DNA from: Silene conica
Taxonomy: Eukaryota > Streptophyta > Magnoliopsida > Caryophyllales > Caryophyllaceae
NCBI GenBank assembly: GCA_029255685.2
Contig: CM055317.2
Location: forward strand, 17,191,501 to 17,255,500
Direction: 5' to 3'
Length of the DNA: 64,000 bases
In this document: in pieces, positions 35,531 to 48,259 of the stretch
How positions within the stretch are numbered: position 1 is the stretch's first letter
How the letters are laid out: each line of letters begins with the position of its first letter
Notes under the pieces: model-generated
What the model saw: only the letters and a program-made list of their open reading frames with translations
Database searches by the model: none
Told to the model about the DNA's origin: nothing
Made by a program: the position numbers and the translations under genes

Positions 35531-38500
35531 TCAAGTTGGAGCATGGGTGTCGGAAATGCCCAACTTGTCGAGTAAAAACTGGAATTGCGGACGACCCAAC
35601 GCTTTAGTTAGGATGTCGGCCAATTGTGCCTGGGTATTGACATAACAAGGTAACACAATGCCATTCTGAATATGAGTGCGAATGAAGTGACAGTCAATCT
35701 CGATATGTTTGGTTCGTTCATGATAGACGGGATTGTTGGCAATATGCATAGCACTCTCATTGTCGCAGTGCAACCGGACGGGATCAGATATGTGTATCCC
35801 TATTCCTTCAAGTAACCCTTTTAACCATAAAATCTCACATGTAACGGCGGTCATGGCCCTATACTCGGCCTCGGTAGAAGACAAGGCCACCATAGCTTGC
35901 TTCTTTGTCTTCCAAGAAATAGGAGAACCACCCAAACAAACAAAATAAGCAGTAATGACCGTCGCGTAATCGGGCAACTACCATAAGCCGCATCACAATA
36001 GGCTTCAAGTGTAAGACTCGAGGAGGGACGAAACAGGATCCCTTGACCCGGATTATTCTTTAGGTAACGAACAACTCGTAGAGCCGCGTCCCACTGAGTA
36101 GCAGTCGGTTTTTGCATGAATTGAGACAAAATATGAACCGAATAGCTAATATCGGGACGGGTGAGACAAAGGTAAATCAATTTACCTACTAACCTTCGGT
36201 ACTGAGTACCATCGGCGAGTGGAGTGTCCGTAGCAAGCGCGAGACAGTGTTTTTCATCCATGGGAACATTAGCAGGCTTGCAACCGAGAAGCCCGGTTTC
36301 GGATAATAAATCGAGGGTGTACTTTCGTTGACAAAGAAAGAGTCCCTTCGAACTGCGAGCTACCTCAAGCCCCAAAAAATACTTTAACTGCCCCAAGTCT
36401 TTCATATAAAAACACTTACTGAGATAAGATTTGAAGTCAGCAATGGCAGTAGAGTCGTTGCCAGCAATTACCAAATCATCCACGTAAATAAGCACGTGAA
36501 TTTCGAAACTGTCTTTGCGAAAAGTAAACAGAGAATTATCTGAAGCACTCATAATAAAACCATAAGAAGATAAAGCAGTAGCAAGTTTGGCATACCAACA
36601 CCGTGGAGCTTGACGGAGTCCGTATAGGGACTTGCGTAATCGACAAACTTTACCTTCGAAACCTTTACTGAAACCAGGTAGCATGCGCATATATACCTCC
36701 TCCACTAAGTCACCGTGTAGGAAGGCATTATGGACATCCATTTGATGTAATTCCCAGTTTTTGATAGTTACGACGGCTAAGAAGGTGCGAACAGTAACCA
36801 TTTTTACCGTCGGAGCAAAAGTTTCCTTAACATCGACACCAGCTTCTTGATGATTTCCGAGCACCACGAGTCCGGCTTTAAAACGTTCAACGGACCCATC
36901 GGATTTGTGTTTGATTTTGAATACCCACATACAACCAATAGCAACCTTGCCTGCCGGTAAGTCACTGACTGTCCACGTTTGATTAGATTCGAGGGCTGTG
37001 ATTTCTTCGGACATGGCGTGTCGCCATCGAGCATCACCCATGGCCTCTTTAAAGGATCGTGGTTCAACATCTCGAGTAATCGCTGCAAGGAAATATCGGT
37101 GTGGTGGCGAAAATTTATCATAATTCACAAAGTGAGATAAAGGATAATTACTACCTGAGACGGAATTGGCGGTGGAGGTGGGTGACTCATCCGAGAGTGT
37201 GTTAATGCAATCCCATGTGACATAATCTTTATGATTCTTATTCGGAATCTTGTCGCGTTTGCCACGCCTAACCAACTCGGTACCCGTAGTCGAATTTCCT
37301 GTAGCAGTGAGGTCAACACCCCCATTATCAGACCCATTCCCGTGCTCAAGTACCCCACTGTCAGTGGTAGTGTCTCCCTGGGCTGGATTTAACGCAGAAT
37401 CCGAGGAATTGGGGTGGGAGTCTGATGTTAGAGTTTCAGCAGGAGAGTTTAGAGTGTCAGTAGAAAGGTTCCCGATCCCTGTTGCAGAATTCCCAACCCC
37501 CGTGCCCGAAGGATAACCCGCGACACCCCCACTGTCAGAAGAAATAGGGTCGACAGGAGGTATGAATAGGTCGTCAGTAGCAAGAGCAGAGTCAGGGGGT
37601 ATATCAGCAGGAGTATTTGACCCAACAGTAGTGATAGAATAAGGGAAGACATCCTCAACGAAACTCACATCACAGGAATGAAAATATGTCCCCGTCTCTA
37701 AATCGAACAAAGTCCAACCCTTCTTACCAAAAGGATACCCAAGAAAGACACACTTCCTACTACGGCTATCAAACTTATCCGTAGGATGGGCATTTCGGGC
37801 ATAGGCTAAGCAGCCGAAAACCCTTAGCAAGTCTAAGTTGGCTGGTTTAGCAAAGAGCATCTCAAAAGGCGTTTTGCCATGTAAGACGCGAGTCGGGGTA
37901 CGATTTATAAGATGGGCAGCTGTCAAGACACACTCACCCCAAAAGTGGGTTGGTAACGAACTCTCAAATCTTAAGGCTCGGGCAACATTAAGCAAATGCC
38001 GATGTTTTCGCTCAACTCTCGAGTTTTGTTGAGGGGTTTTGACCATTGAAGTTTCGAAAATTATGCCTTGTTCACGAAAATAAGGGATAAGAGGTTTAAA
38101 TTCTGTCCCATTATCGCTCCTTATACGTTTAACGGTAGAATTAAATTGCCTCAAAATCAAAGCAAAAAACTCTCGCATAAGACGCGGGACTGCATCTTTC
38201 GTTTTGAATAAAAACACCCATACACTCCGAGAATAATCATCGACAAGAGACAGAAAATAGCGAGACCCACAAGATTGATTTGAGTCATAGGGACCCCAAA
38301 CATCACAATGTACCAGTTCAAACAAATGCATCGCATTACTAGTACTTAAAGGAAAAACGGAACGTGTTTGTTTAGCCCGAAAACAAACATCACAATATTT
38401 ATTATTGTCCAAATAATGCTTAAAATTCCTAAGAGACGAAAGACATTCCATGGCCTTAAAAGATGGATGGCCTAACCGTTTGTGCCAAAGACCAATATTT

Positions 38501-39846
38501 CCAGCTTCTTGGATTGCATTAACACATCTCGGTTGTTCCATCGGCAAATGGTAAAGTCCATCTATGAGTGCACCCTCACCAATCCTCGTCTTCAAGATAG
38601 GGTCCTGAATAACACAAGTAGAATTAGTAAAATTGATACACACGTTTTGAGAATTTAGCATTTGTGAAACGGACAACAAATTGCAATTAAAGTCCGGTAC
38701 ATAAAGGACATTAATCAAAGTGAACGTGGCATTAATTCTGGCCTTCCCACGATGAGTTGCTTTAAGCCGTGCTCCATTCGGCAATCCGACCGCGAGTGGC
38801 GCAATTGGAACGCATTCGTCCAACAGATCAAAATTACCACATACATGTGTCGAGGCTCCGGTATCAACAATCCAAGTAAGAGGAGACTTACCATGGAGAC
38901 GAACATTATTGGCATCGACAGCAGGCTCACCGAAAACCGCATGAGTTTGAGCAGTGGATGAACCTGCCCCTGTTCCCGAGGTGCTACCCGAGCGCGGTCC
39001 ACGTCCCTCCGGATATCCGTATTTTTCCCAACAATTTGGTTCTCTATGACCCGGTTTTTGACAGTGGGAGCACGTGAGACGAGGCTTTCCGGGTTTCTTA
39101 CCCTGCCTGGTGCCTTGAACGGCGAGCGCCATTACCGCGGGTGGCTCCTGAATGATTTTTTGAACTTCTTCTTCCTGAACAATGCGGGAGTACACGGAGT
39201 CCAGCGAAGGCAATGTAGTAAAACCTAAGATAGTGGAGCGAGCCGTGGAATAACAAGGAAGCAAGCCCATCAAAAATTTGCGGGTTTGTCGAGTTTCACG
39301 ACGTTTTCGCAACGTGGCAGAGATATTACACTTGCAACCGGAACAGTCACAAGTCGGGAGAGCGTCATAGTCATTGACGTCGTCCCAAAGCTTCTTTAAT
39401 CTGCCATAAAAGTCAATGACAGATTCCTCGTCCCTTTGTTTGCAATCGGAAATTTCCGACTCCAAATGATAAACTTTTATGCCATTACCACGAGAAAAGC
39501 GATTACGAATATCATCCCACAATTCTACCGCCGTATCCCGATATGAAATAGACGATCGAATTATAGGATCGATAGTGTTAAAAATCCAAGCAATTACCGT
39601 ATAATTGGCAGTAGACCAGTCGTCAAGATCGGCGGAATCATCTGCCGGCCGTGCGAGAGAACCGTCGACAAAGCCCAACTTCCTTTTTGCCCCCAAACCG
39701 TTACGGAAACCCTTCGACCATTCCGCATAGTTGGAGCCTTTTAGGACCACATGAGTAATTTTTGCGGAGACTCCATCGGAAGAAGAAAGGGCGTAAACGG
39801 GTTTGGTGATATGCGGCGTAGAAGATGAGACTATAGCGCCAGTCAT
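35531..39846 (-). pseudogene. Copia gag-pol polyprotein, one frameshift
   Basis: The frame starts at ATG 39846 and stays open for 1331 codons. Order: gag domain (KLGFVDGS near residue 55), zinc knuckle CSHCQKPGHREPNC near residue 260, protease WIVDTGAS near 325, pre-integrase LWHKRLGHPSF near 460, integrase core (DVWGPYDS, SDNGTEF, TPQQNSRVERKHR), reverse transcriptase (DVHNAFLHGDL, LIYVDDLVIAGND), then RNase H. Near 35965, just after CDAAYGSCPITRR, one base appears lost, and RNase H continues in the next frame (SWKTKKQAM, TEAEYRA, HERTKHIEIDCHF) to a stop at 35531. Apart from that shift, all catalytic motifs look present. The break could be real or a sequencing error. Confidence 0.93.
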
Positions 39847-39872
39847 AGTTAGCGGAATTGATTTTCAAGAGT

Positions 39873-39897
39873 CCTCAAGAAAGAGGCTCTGATACCA
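39873..39897 (-). other. Primer-binding site and leader start, copia element 2
   Basis: On the minus strand TGGTATCAGAGCC abuts the 5' LTR and is complementary to initiator tRNA-Met. This and the following 12 nt (25 nt in all) are identical to 55688-55712 in the miniature LTR element. Confidence 0.9.
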
Positions 39898-40137
39898 TAT
39901 AGAATTCGACGAAACAAAGAATTGACAATAGCAAATTTTGTACGTATGATTGTTTCTGTGTATTGCAATAGTAGAGTTTGTCAATATATACAATACTCAC
40001 CAAGAGGAGTCCTACTAGGTTACAAACATATTGCTAACCTAAAATACATCCTAGAATATTGCTAACAATATTACGTATATTCTAAAACTGAGTCAATCAA
40101 ATAAAATCACAATATTCAGAGAATATTGCCTACAATA
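39898..40137 (-). repeat. 5' LTR of copia element 2
   Basis: This is the second 240-bp copy of the LTR. It would carry the element promoter, transcribing leftward. It is followed on the right by the target duplication ATCAT. Confidence 0.93.
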
Positions 40138-41569
40138 ATCATTCATACTTAATTTGTTCACTTATCATTTAGTAATTAATTATCTATTCATTTCATAGTT
40201 TTGTGGCAAAACTAAAAAACAACAATAATTGATCCGGAGAGAGGCAGTATAAGTAAAACTCCCAATTTTTATGAACCTGAAAGAATCATACAACAACAAT
40301 TCCATGATTTACCAAACTTTAGAGAGAGTTGGTTTCGTATGCAAAATGATAAAATATAGTTTACCATAATGTTTTCTGTTGGAAGAAGGGTGAAAAGTAC
40401 ATGATCAAACATAAGAAAATACAATCATGAATACTACTGTTTCTGCTAAATAATATGTTATCAAACTTATCAAATTTTATATTCACAGTGAGGGTGTTGA
40501 TTCCTGTTTCTGTTTCAACGTCAATGTTAGTTGAGTGTTGATTCCTCTTTTATTAAGTAAATTTTTCATTGGATAAAATTAATTTTATGTGGGATAAAAT
40601 ATTATGTATGGTCCAAAATTATTTCCTTAATTTTAATGCCCAGAGAAAAAGAACGAACGCGCTAACTAGGAGGAGGTATAATATTATACAATCGGTTTTG
40701 CGATAAATTTGTGTAAACTGTCTAACAACAAGTACTCATATTTGCAAATTTGTAATCCAAGGTTTGGGAAACATTAATCCAATGTATTGTTGAAATAAAA
40801 TGGGAAGTGATAAACTTTTATGAAGTTGACGGTAAATAGTTGGCATTCCTCTTTTTTCAAAAGCCCTAAGTGAAAAGTTTTAGCGAGGATAGTATAAGTA
40901 AACTTAAATAGAAATTTGAAATTTCTATCATTTAACGAGGACGAGCTTCCTTACTAGACCTCCTAATTTCAATAAGCATACCTACTAGTCAAAAGGAAAA
41001 GCGGAACCTAAGCCTTCGTCCATGAGCTAACTAACACCCAACCATTAAAAAGAAAATAATGAGAGACAGGGATGATAACAACTAAAATAGTAGCTTAATA
41101 AAAAAATGGGGTAAAATATAAGTTTTAAGTTTATGGTGTAAATTATATGATATGATTAACATATGCTTGTAATATACTTATATTCTACCTAACTTGTACT
41201 ATAAATAAAGATGTTGGTGCTTGCCATAACCAAGTTAAGTTTAAGTGTATTCTCTCACTAAAATCCTCAAAATAAGGCATGAAAATAATAATTAGTTATA
41301 TTACGTAGTATATTTTTTTAAAAACTTTTTTGCTGAATGTTTTGTTAGTTTAGTAGTGCATTGACATTCTGTCACTCATAAAAAACCATATAGGTTGGAG
41401 GGTACTTGGACCACTTCCATATGAGTATATAATGTTGGTTCAACAAAATATGAGTTATTAACTTTATTGGATCCCAGGCTCAATTATAACTTGAAAGATT
41501 GTCTACAGTATATCCGGAGTATTTATAACCTACCCAATTAATTTATTTAGCACAAATTCTCAAAGAAGA

Positions 41570-41732
41570 CGGAAGATATCCGTGAGTGACGGATACCATT
41601 TTGTCTCACAAAATGCCCATTTAGAGGAGAGAGGGAAGCACATGAGGGTAGCCTCACCTTGTCCCTCTATTCATTTGTGAGTGTCATTATCCGTCTCTCT
41701 ACCCGACCCGTCATAAGCAAGACCAGCTGTTT
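41570..41732. repeat. MITE-like repeat, 'GTGACGGATA' family copy 3
   Basis: It contains GTGAGTGACGGATACCATTT, TTTTGTGAGA-like (reversed) and ATTATCCGTC segments matching the copies at 312, 19090 and 54586. The ends are approximate. Confidence 0.4.
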
Positions 41733-42325
41733 GTTTATTTAGTTGGCAAAGTCATAAAGGTGACTCTTATGACCTAGATTCGAATTGCGTTTCCGCTCTC
41801 AATTATACTCGGCTCATTTCATCTCTCATGCATCTAAGCTAATTTCAATTCAATTCATTTTGATTCAGCCCAAAGAAAAGAAAAGAGTTTTTACACCAAA
41901 TTAAAACCAAGAATCTACCGAACATTTTGTTCACTATAGTCTATAAAGCTCTTACAAAAAAACGTAATTTTATCGTGAAACGGTTTCATGTAATAGATTC
42001 GAGGCAGATAGATCCTCTCCCTTACCTTCTTGATGGTAGACTTCCACATGTAAAGAACCAAGATTGGACCACACAGTACCAGATTTAGAGGAGGAATGAT
42101 ACTATAAATAGAGAAGTAATGCAATGCGTGTATATTCAACTGTTTCACAATTAAACATAGTGAATATCTGACATGAAGCGTCGTACATTTAGCAAATTTA
42201 ACCCAATTCAATGCTACGCTGGAGTTATTATAATTCCGTTTATGGTTGCCTCCCAACTGTTTAATTCAAGGCATGCACCTCCATCCATGTTACAGTACTA
42301 ACCTATTAAATGTTGCATTTTATGC

Positions 42326-42347
42326 TTGCTTGCTTGCTTGCTTGCGT
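42326..42347. repeat. (CTTG)n microsatellite
   Basis: Five to six tandem CTTG units lie about 310 bp upstream of the proposed aminotransferase start codon. Confidence 0.9.
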
Positions 42348-42657
42348 ACGTTCTTGCTTACTGTAACGTCGCGTTCTCCCCTTTTATTTTTGGATGACTG
42401 AGAGAACGTGTGGCAATGTGGCCGCTCCCTTTTCATGATGATGACAAATTCGAAATCTAGAGTCAAGAAGATGTAGTGTCTCACACGCTGATGCCATAAA
42501 GAACTCTAAAAATATTGTTTTTGGTTTACATTAAACCCGAAACCCTGAAATTTTCCTCCAGATTTTGTGTACTAGACTCTCTCATGGACGACTGGTATTC
42601 GCTATCTTTTGCCAATAATCGCTTACCTAAGACCATTTTACTTTAAGAATTTCGAGC

Positions 42658-45600
42658 ATGTTATATCTGGCCAGGAATCAGGATACACTGAATGTAGAGT
42701 TTCGTCATTTATATCTAACACACACTATTGTCGACATGCAGAGGATGCAATATGGAAATCAATACGCCTTCACCTCCCACGCTGCATCGCCCGCTTATAG
42801 GTACAACTTACAGGACTTTATTATACTCGTTCCATCATTGTGTAAACGACTCCACAATCATTAGAACCATAAACATTTTACTTTAAGTAATAATAAGTAA
42901 AATAAAGCAGTTACAATAAACTCGTTTTACACAAACTTTGTATATGACCATGTTTATCAGTGTTTTTGCAGCTCTACCTAGACCGAGTTCCTGCATTAAA
43001 ATACTAATATATTCTTCTTAACCTACTTACTAGACTTAGTTTCTGATTTTGTGTTATTTTATCGAACCCCGGTTAGACCTAGGTATTCCGACATTATTTT
43101 TGGTTAAATTGAGATCATGTATGGGGACCACATGCAAATATCAAGTTCCTAAAAATGTTCCAACAGATCCATTTTAGACTATTTGGAACGAAACTAGTTC
43201 CTAAAATTTATTTTACTTTACTTTTTTATTTTAATTAATTTTTGTCTTCATTCAAGACCTAACCCTTGTTAGACCTACCTATAAACGTAGTCTAAGACAG
43301 TTGCACAATAATTTATGGTTAAAATTATGGGCTCTACTTAATGAATGTACTCAATTGCAGTCCAACAATCTTTCAATACGTTTGTTTTTCTCTCTTCTTA
43401 ATGATGTTTGTGAACAGCCATGTTGGTAATGAGGAAGAGTATGCAGATATGGACTGGGATAATCTCGGGTTTTCGCTAACACCCACAGATTTCATGTACG
43501 CTATGAAATGTACCCAGGGCGATAATTTTACAGAGGGAAAACTTCATCCCTTTGGAACTATCGAGCTCAGCCCTTGTTCCGCGGTTTTGAATTATGGACA
43601 GGTGAGTTCTTAGCACAGTTGTTTCATCCGAGAACCAAACAATAATAACTACTGACCGAGACAATTTGAGAATAATGCAATCCATCAAATGACAAAACGA
43701 GCATTTATATAATTGAAAGTAGAGACTAACTCGTATCCGGTACATAATTGTATTGCCAAGGGAATATTTGAAGGAATGAAGGCGATGAGAAGGGAAGACG
43801 GGCGAATAGTGTTGTTCCGACCTGATGAAAATGCGTTACGATTACAAGTAGGAGCTGAAAGAATGTGCATGCCTTCCCCTTCTGTTCATCACTTCCTTAA
43901 TGCTGTTAAACTCACTACTCTTGCCAATAAACGTTGGGTATGCATCTTCTTCAGTAAATTTGTTTTTTTAGTTACAAAAATGACGGAAACCTGCAAAATA
44001 ATTTCTGTTTCCTATCTTAGATTTCTCCCTGGGAAAGAACTCATGTGCTCAAATTAATGTCATTAAGGGTTACTCCAGAATTTAGGTAAAGGTATTAAAT
44101 AAGGCACCCTTATAAATTGACTCAATCGAAATGATCCAACATTTCAACTCGAAGTGGCCCAACTAGACCCCACCGACACCTACACAGACGAACATGAGTG
44201 TGACTCAAACCATATTATATCCAGCTAGAATGTTTCTTGTTCTAAATTGATCTTTACCCCTAAATAAACAACAATTCTGCTGTACTTGAAGAGCTAATTA
44301 AATGGCTGACCTGATAATAGCTTGAACCAATTTAACGCACCTGTTTAAATGATGAATCTTACTAAACCCAACCTGACACGAAATGCTGGCTCGGCAAAAC
44401 CCAAACTCGATTAGATACGACCCACTTTGACCCAATCAAAAACTGACTTGATTCACCTAGTTGCCGCCTCAACCCTGCATCTCACTTGGCATGACCCTTT
44501 TGTCTTCAAGGCACCGGATAATTTATTTTATTGGACATTGTATCAGATTCCTCCTCCAGGGAAGGGTACTCTCTACATGAGACCTATGCTTCTGGGAACT
44601 GGATCGATCCTAGGGGTGGGCCCTGCTCCTGAGTACACATTCCTCACCTACGCTTCTCCAGTAGGAAACTATTTCCAAGTCGGTTTCTCAAATCTCATAA
44701 TATCCTCTTTTCCTTTTGGTTATCAGTTTCTAGAGGTAGAACTGAGAATTGGCTGTTTTATCAATTCAGGAAGGAACCGCCGCCCTCAACTTGTACGTTG
44801 ACACCGACTATGATCGTGCTTCTCCAGGAGGAACTGGTGGTATAAAAACCATAAGCAATTATGGCCCGGTAAGCTCGGTTTTATACATGTTCCTGAAACT
44901 GAACATTGAATACAAGTCCAATTAAAGTGGACATAAGAATGTCTTTGCTTCAGTCAACTGCTTATATAATCTAGTTATATAATTTCAGGCACTGAAACCA
45001 TTAATCAGAGCCAAGAGTAGGGGATTCTCCGACGTTCTATACCTCGATTCTGTGCATGGGAAGTATATCGAGGAGGTCTCAGCTGGCAATGTATTCTTAG
45101 TTAAGGTAATAATTCTGAAATAACCAGGGCATACCATTACGCCCTCATCTTATCAAAAGACAGATGATGTTTATTTGGATTTGCTTACACTTTCAGGGAA
45201 ACACCATCTCAACACCTCCAGCAACAGGAACAATTCTTCCAGGCATCACGAGGAAAAGCATCATCGAAATAGCCTGTGATCTTGGTTACCAGGTGAGTCA
45301 TATTTCCGTACAAAGACTAGTCCCTCTGAATTGAAAATGCTTCTTTGAGAGATTATTTTCAAAGGTGTTCTATGAAATCTGTTGCTACCTATTTCACCCA
45401 TCAGAAAAGGGGTGTGAAACTCTAGTACATTCCTCATTGCTGAACACGACAAGACTCAACTTTCCATAAACATGAGGACTCACATACTAAAATGAAGATA
45501 CGGATACAGGTGCTAAAGCACGTCTTCAAACCACAAATATTTTTCTCAATATAAACATTATTAAGGGATTGTTTTGATGGAGGGATTTGGAGGGAAGGGA

Positions 45601-46708
45601 AAGGAAAGGGAGGGAGAGTAGGGGATTTTAAATCCCTTGTTTGGATAGCAAATTAGGGTGGAAGGAAATAGAGGGGGAAGGATTTGGAGGTATCTATTTT
45701 CCCTCCTCCAAGACAAATCAAAATCTCTCCACAATAGAAAAGATTTTGAGGGAAATTGTATCCAAACACCCACGCCTCATTCGCCCCTCCCCTTCCTTCC
45801 CCCTCCTCTCCCTTTCCCTCCTAATTGGTATCCAAACAAGGCCTAAGATTTGATTGAAAGTGAATAGAGTTGTATAAAAAATAAAGCTTAAAATCAATAA
45901 ATACTATACAGAATGTTTCATACAAAGTCTAAAAATGCTTCATATGAAGTTTGCTCGTCTATTTTTGTCCCACAAGCCTCCCTTTTTGGCTCTCCTAGAA
46001 AAATTGTTGACTTGATAAAAGTTGGGTACTGTTTTCACACCCATGTCCTTAAAAGTTGTGAGGACACGGATATGGTCCTAGAAGGGAAGACTGCAATTTA
46101 ACATAGGTTGGAGCTTATCCTGATATAAAAGTTATGCAGGTTGAGGAGCGGCCTATCACGATAAACGAATTGCTAAGAGCTGATGAAGTTTTCGGCACAG
46201 GAACTGCTGTCGTGGTTGCCCCCGTGGGCAGTGTAACATACAAGGGTGAAAGGTATCCCTCATTCCACTTTCCTTTAGTTCTAAAGGTGTATAATTTCAT
46301 AAACAGGTAGATAGTCAACCTTAATTGCAGATAAATGCTAACACTATATGAACTATGAAGGGAATGTATTACCCTAAACACCAGAAAGAAACAGGGGTGG
46401 TTTTATAATGACTAATTTTTTTGCTCCCCTTGTGAGACAAGGCACACTATCCTATGTCCCTCGCATAAAAGGGAGTGTAAATTTTATTACATGAGATAAA
46501 CTAGCTAGAGGGTATAGAAGATCTTGCATTTCTACAGTTACTTCCTGTTCAAAATCGCACCAAATTGAAAGATTAGCCATTGAACAAATGCAGGGTGGAA
46601 TACCAGACTGGTGATAATTCAGTGTCTAAAAGATTACTGTCAACATATATGGGAATTCAAACTGGCCTAATTGAAGATAAGAAAGGTTGGATTATGGAAA
46701 TATATTAA
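42658..46708 (+). CDS. BCAT: Branched-chain amino-acid aminotransferase, nine exons
   Basis: This PLP enzyme interconverts Leu, Ile and Val with their 2-oxo acids, in plastids or mitochondria in plants. Exons: 42658-42800, 43418-43601, 43761-43937, 44547-44678, 44770-44868, 44989-45105, 45197-45292, 46140-46252, 46594-46708. All introns are GT-AG and phases match, giving 1176 nt (391 residues plus stop), a normal length for plant BCATs. Diagnostic segments: [95 protein letters not shown] (Lys is the expected PLP lysine), [52 protein letters not shown]. Exon 1 is the least certain: its start (MLYLARNQ) is chosen because its donor phase fits exon 2. It gives a roughly 50-residue, probably targeting, extension. 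Intron 7 holds a Tourist-like MITE. Confidence 0.92.
45565..45843. mobile_element. Tourist/PIF-like MITE in BCAT intron 7
   Basis: The ends are imperfect inverted repeats: GGGATTGTTTTGATGGAGGG on the left and, reverse-complemented, GGCCTTGTTTGGATACCAAT on the right. They are flanked by the 3-bp duplication TAA (45562-45564 and 45844-45846), as in PIF/Harbinger elements. The arms are polypurine (GGAGGGAAGGGAAAGG) and polypyrimidine. Confidence 0.7.
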
Positions 46709-48259
46709 AAAGCCCGATTGTTTATAGCCAAGAATTGTACAAAGTGGACACTTCAGATTTGCTGCAATTCATTTAAGAAAGCAAGGCTTCCCAACCAGTA
46801 GGGAATCGCAACTTGAGCATTTTAATGTAAATTTACTAATGTTTAGTTGCTCTCATATTTGGAATTCATAATTTAAATTATTCTTGTGATTGAAGGTCTC
46901 TTGGTAGCTTCAAAAGAGGCTTCCATATGTTTTTCTTAGTGATTTTTGTCAATTTAGACATTCAATGTTAGAACTATAAATGTGTATATAAGTGTCAATT
47001 TTAGTGCTTTTTCACATAATAAGGCTATCATTATGTTAATATTTATGGAAAATTTCTTATAAAAAAAACATTAATGAAAACGTTAGAACTTATTTGTCTA
47101 ATATTTACCCTTTCGCCAACACTTGAATTTGGAGAACTTTCAAAATTGGGGATAAATGTTCGAGAAGCTATGGAATTTCAAACTTGGGGAGTAGGCAATT
47201 TCAATTGAAGAGTATGCAAGTCCTTATTTAAGACACCCAGCCCAGAAAAAGTTGATGAAGCAACTGCAATCTAACTTTTAACCAAAAACCACAGTCCCTC
47301 GACCCAGCATTCTCCCCCACCCTATGTTTGGATGAAAGGATTTGATGGAAAAGGGAGGGAAAGGAAGTGGCTGATTTCCTTTTTCATTCAATGGTCTAAA
47401 ATCAGCGATTAGGTGTACTCAAGGGCCCAAATACCTACAAAACACATCTGGAAGATGAAAATAATGTGTTGGAAACAATCACATTTTCTTTTTGTAGATT
47501 AGGTTGGACCTTATAAGATGACACATTGACACATATAAATGTGAACTGTTACAGAGACTATCCATCTCCTCATAGGATCCTTGCTTCAGTTGAAGATTGT
47601 ACCCTATATTCCCAGTTCCATTCACAATTTGATCCAACAGATGAGGTGGTGAGAAAAGGGGGTGAGATATAAAAGTACGCTTGGTGGGGAGGAGAGGTAG
47701 GAGATTAGTTAGGATATTGACATATGTTTGGAGTTAATTTTCCTAATTGTGCATTCAGGCTTGTAATTGTTGGTTTGGAAAAGAGGGATCATTTTCCGGA
47801 AAAACAAGGAAGGTCAGGAACTCGGGATTGTATTTGGATAATTAAAAATTGAAGTTTTATTGAAACCTAATAATGTAGGGCATTTCTGGCTTTCTGCTAT
47901 AATTCCATAAATCTATTTTGTAAACAGTGCAGAAAACTTTTGATTTCACTGTGTAGAGTAATTCAAGTTACAAGGTTCATGTACTTGTTGAAAGTCGAAA
48001 CTAACACATATAATGTTACAAGCATTACAAAAATCAATACCAGAGATTGTTGTATGTTTCCTTTATAAAGAGGAATCTAGAGAGGCAAAACATTCGGGAA
48101 ACCCCAATAGAAGAATAGAGCTATAAACAAAAAATGTTTATCGATAGGCGATAGTATGAAAAATCCTCGAACCTGGGAAACTCGAGCGAGAAAGAATAGT
48201 GTATCTCCCATGCACATGGGGAAGTAATCTGATGATGTGATCCCATAAGTTAAAACGCC
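46709..48259. other. Region between two convergent genes
   Basis: It holds the 3' ends of the aminotransferase (+) and the IscA gene (-). No other coding sequence is recognised. A fragment resembling the MITE of BCAT intron 7 (GTTTGGATGAAAGGATTTGA) lies near 47328. Confidence 0.5.

Larger units (their letters stand above)
35285..40137 (-). mobile_element. Ty1-copia LTR retrotransposon 2 (nearly intact)
   Basis: A complete 4853-bp element has two 240-bp LTRs differing at about one position, the 5-bp target duplication ATCAT, an initiator tRNA-Met primer-binding site (complement at 39885-39897) and a polypurine tract. A single long gag-pol frame occupies almost the whole interior. It is related to copia element 1: RNase H, the C-terminal THAP/LHAP ending and the TA..TA LTR ends are alike. 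It is younger and better preserved than element 1. Confidence 0.96.
40143..42657. other. Intergenic region upstream of the aminotransferase gene
   Basis: No gene is recognised; the minus-strand frame at 41915-42256 has no domain. Contents are a MITE-like repeat at about 41570-41732 and a (CTTG)n microsatellite at about 42326-42347. The promoter and 5'-UTR of the aminotransferase gene should lie in the last few hundred bases, but no clear TATA box was singled out. Confidence 0.5.
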
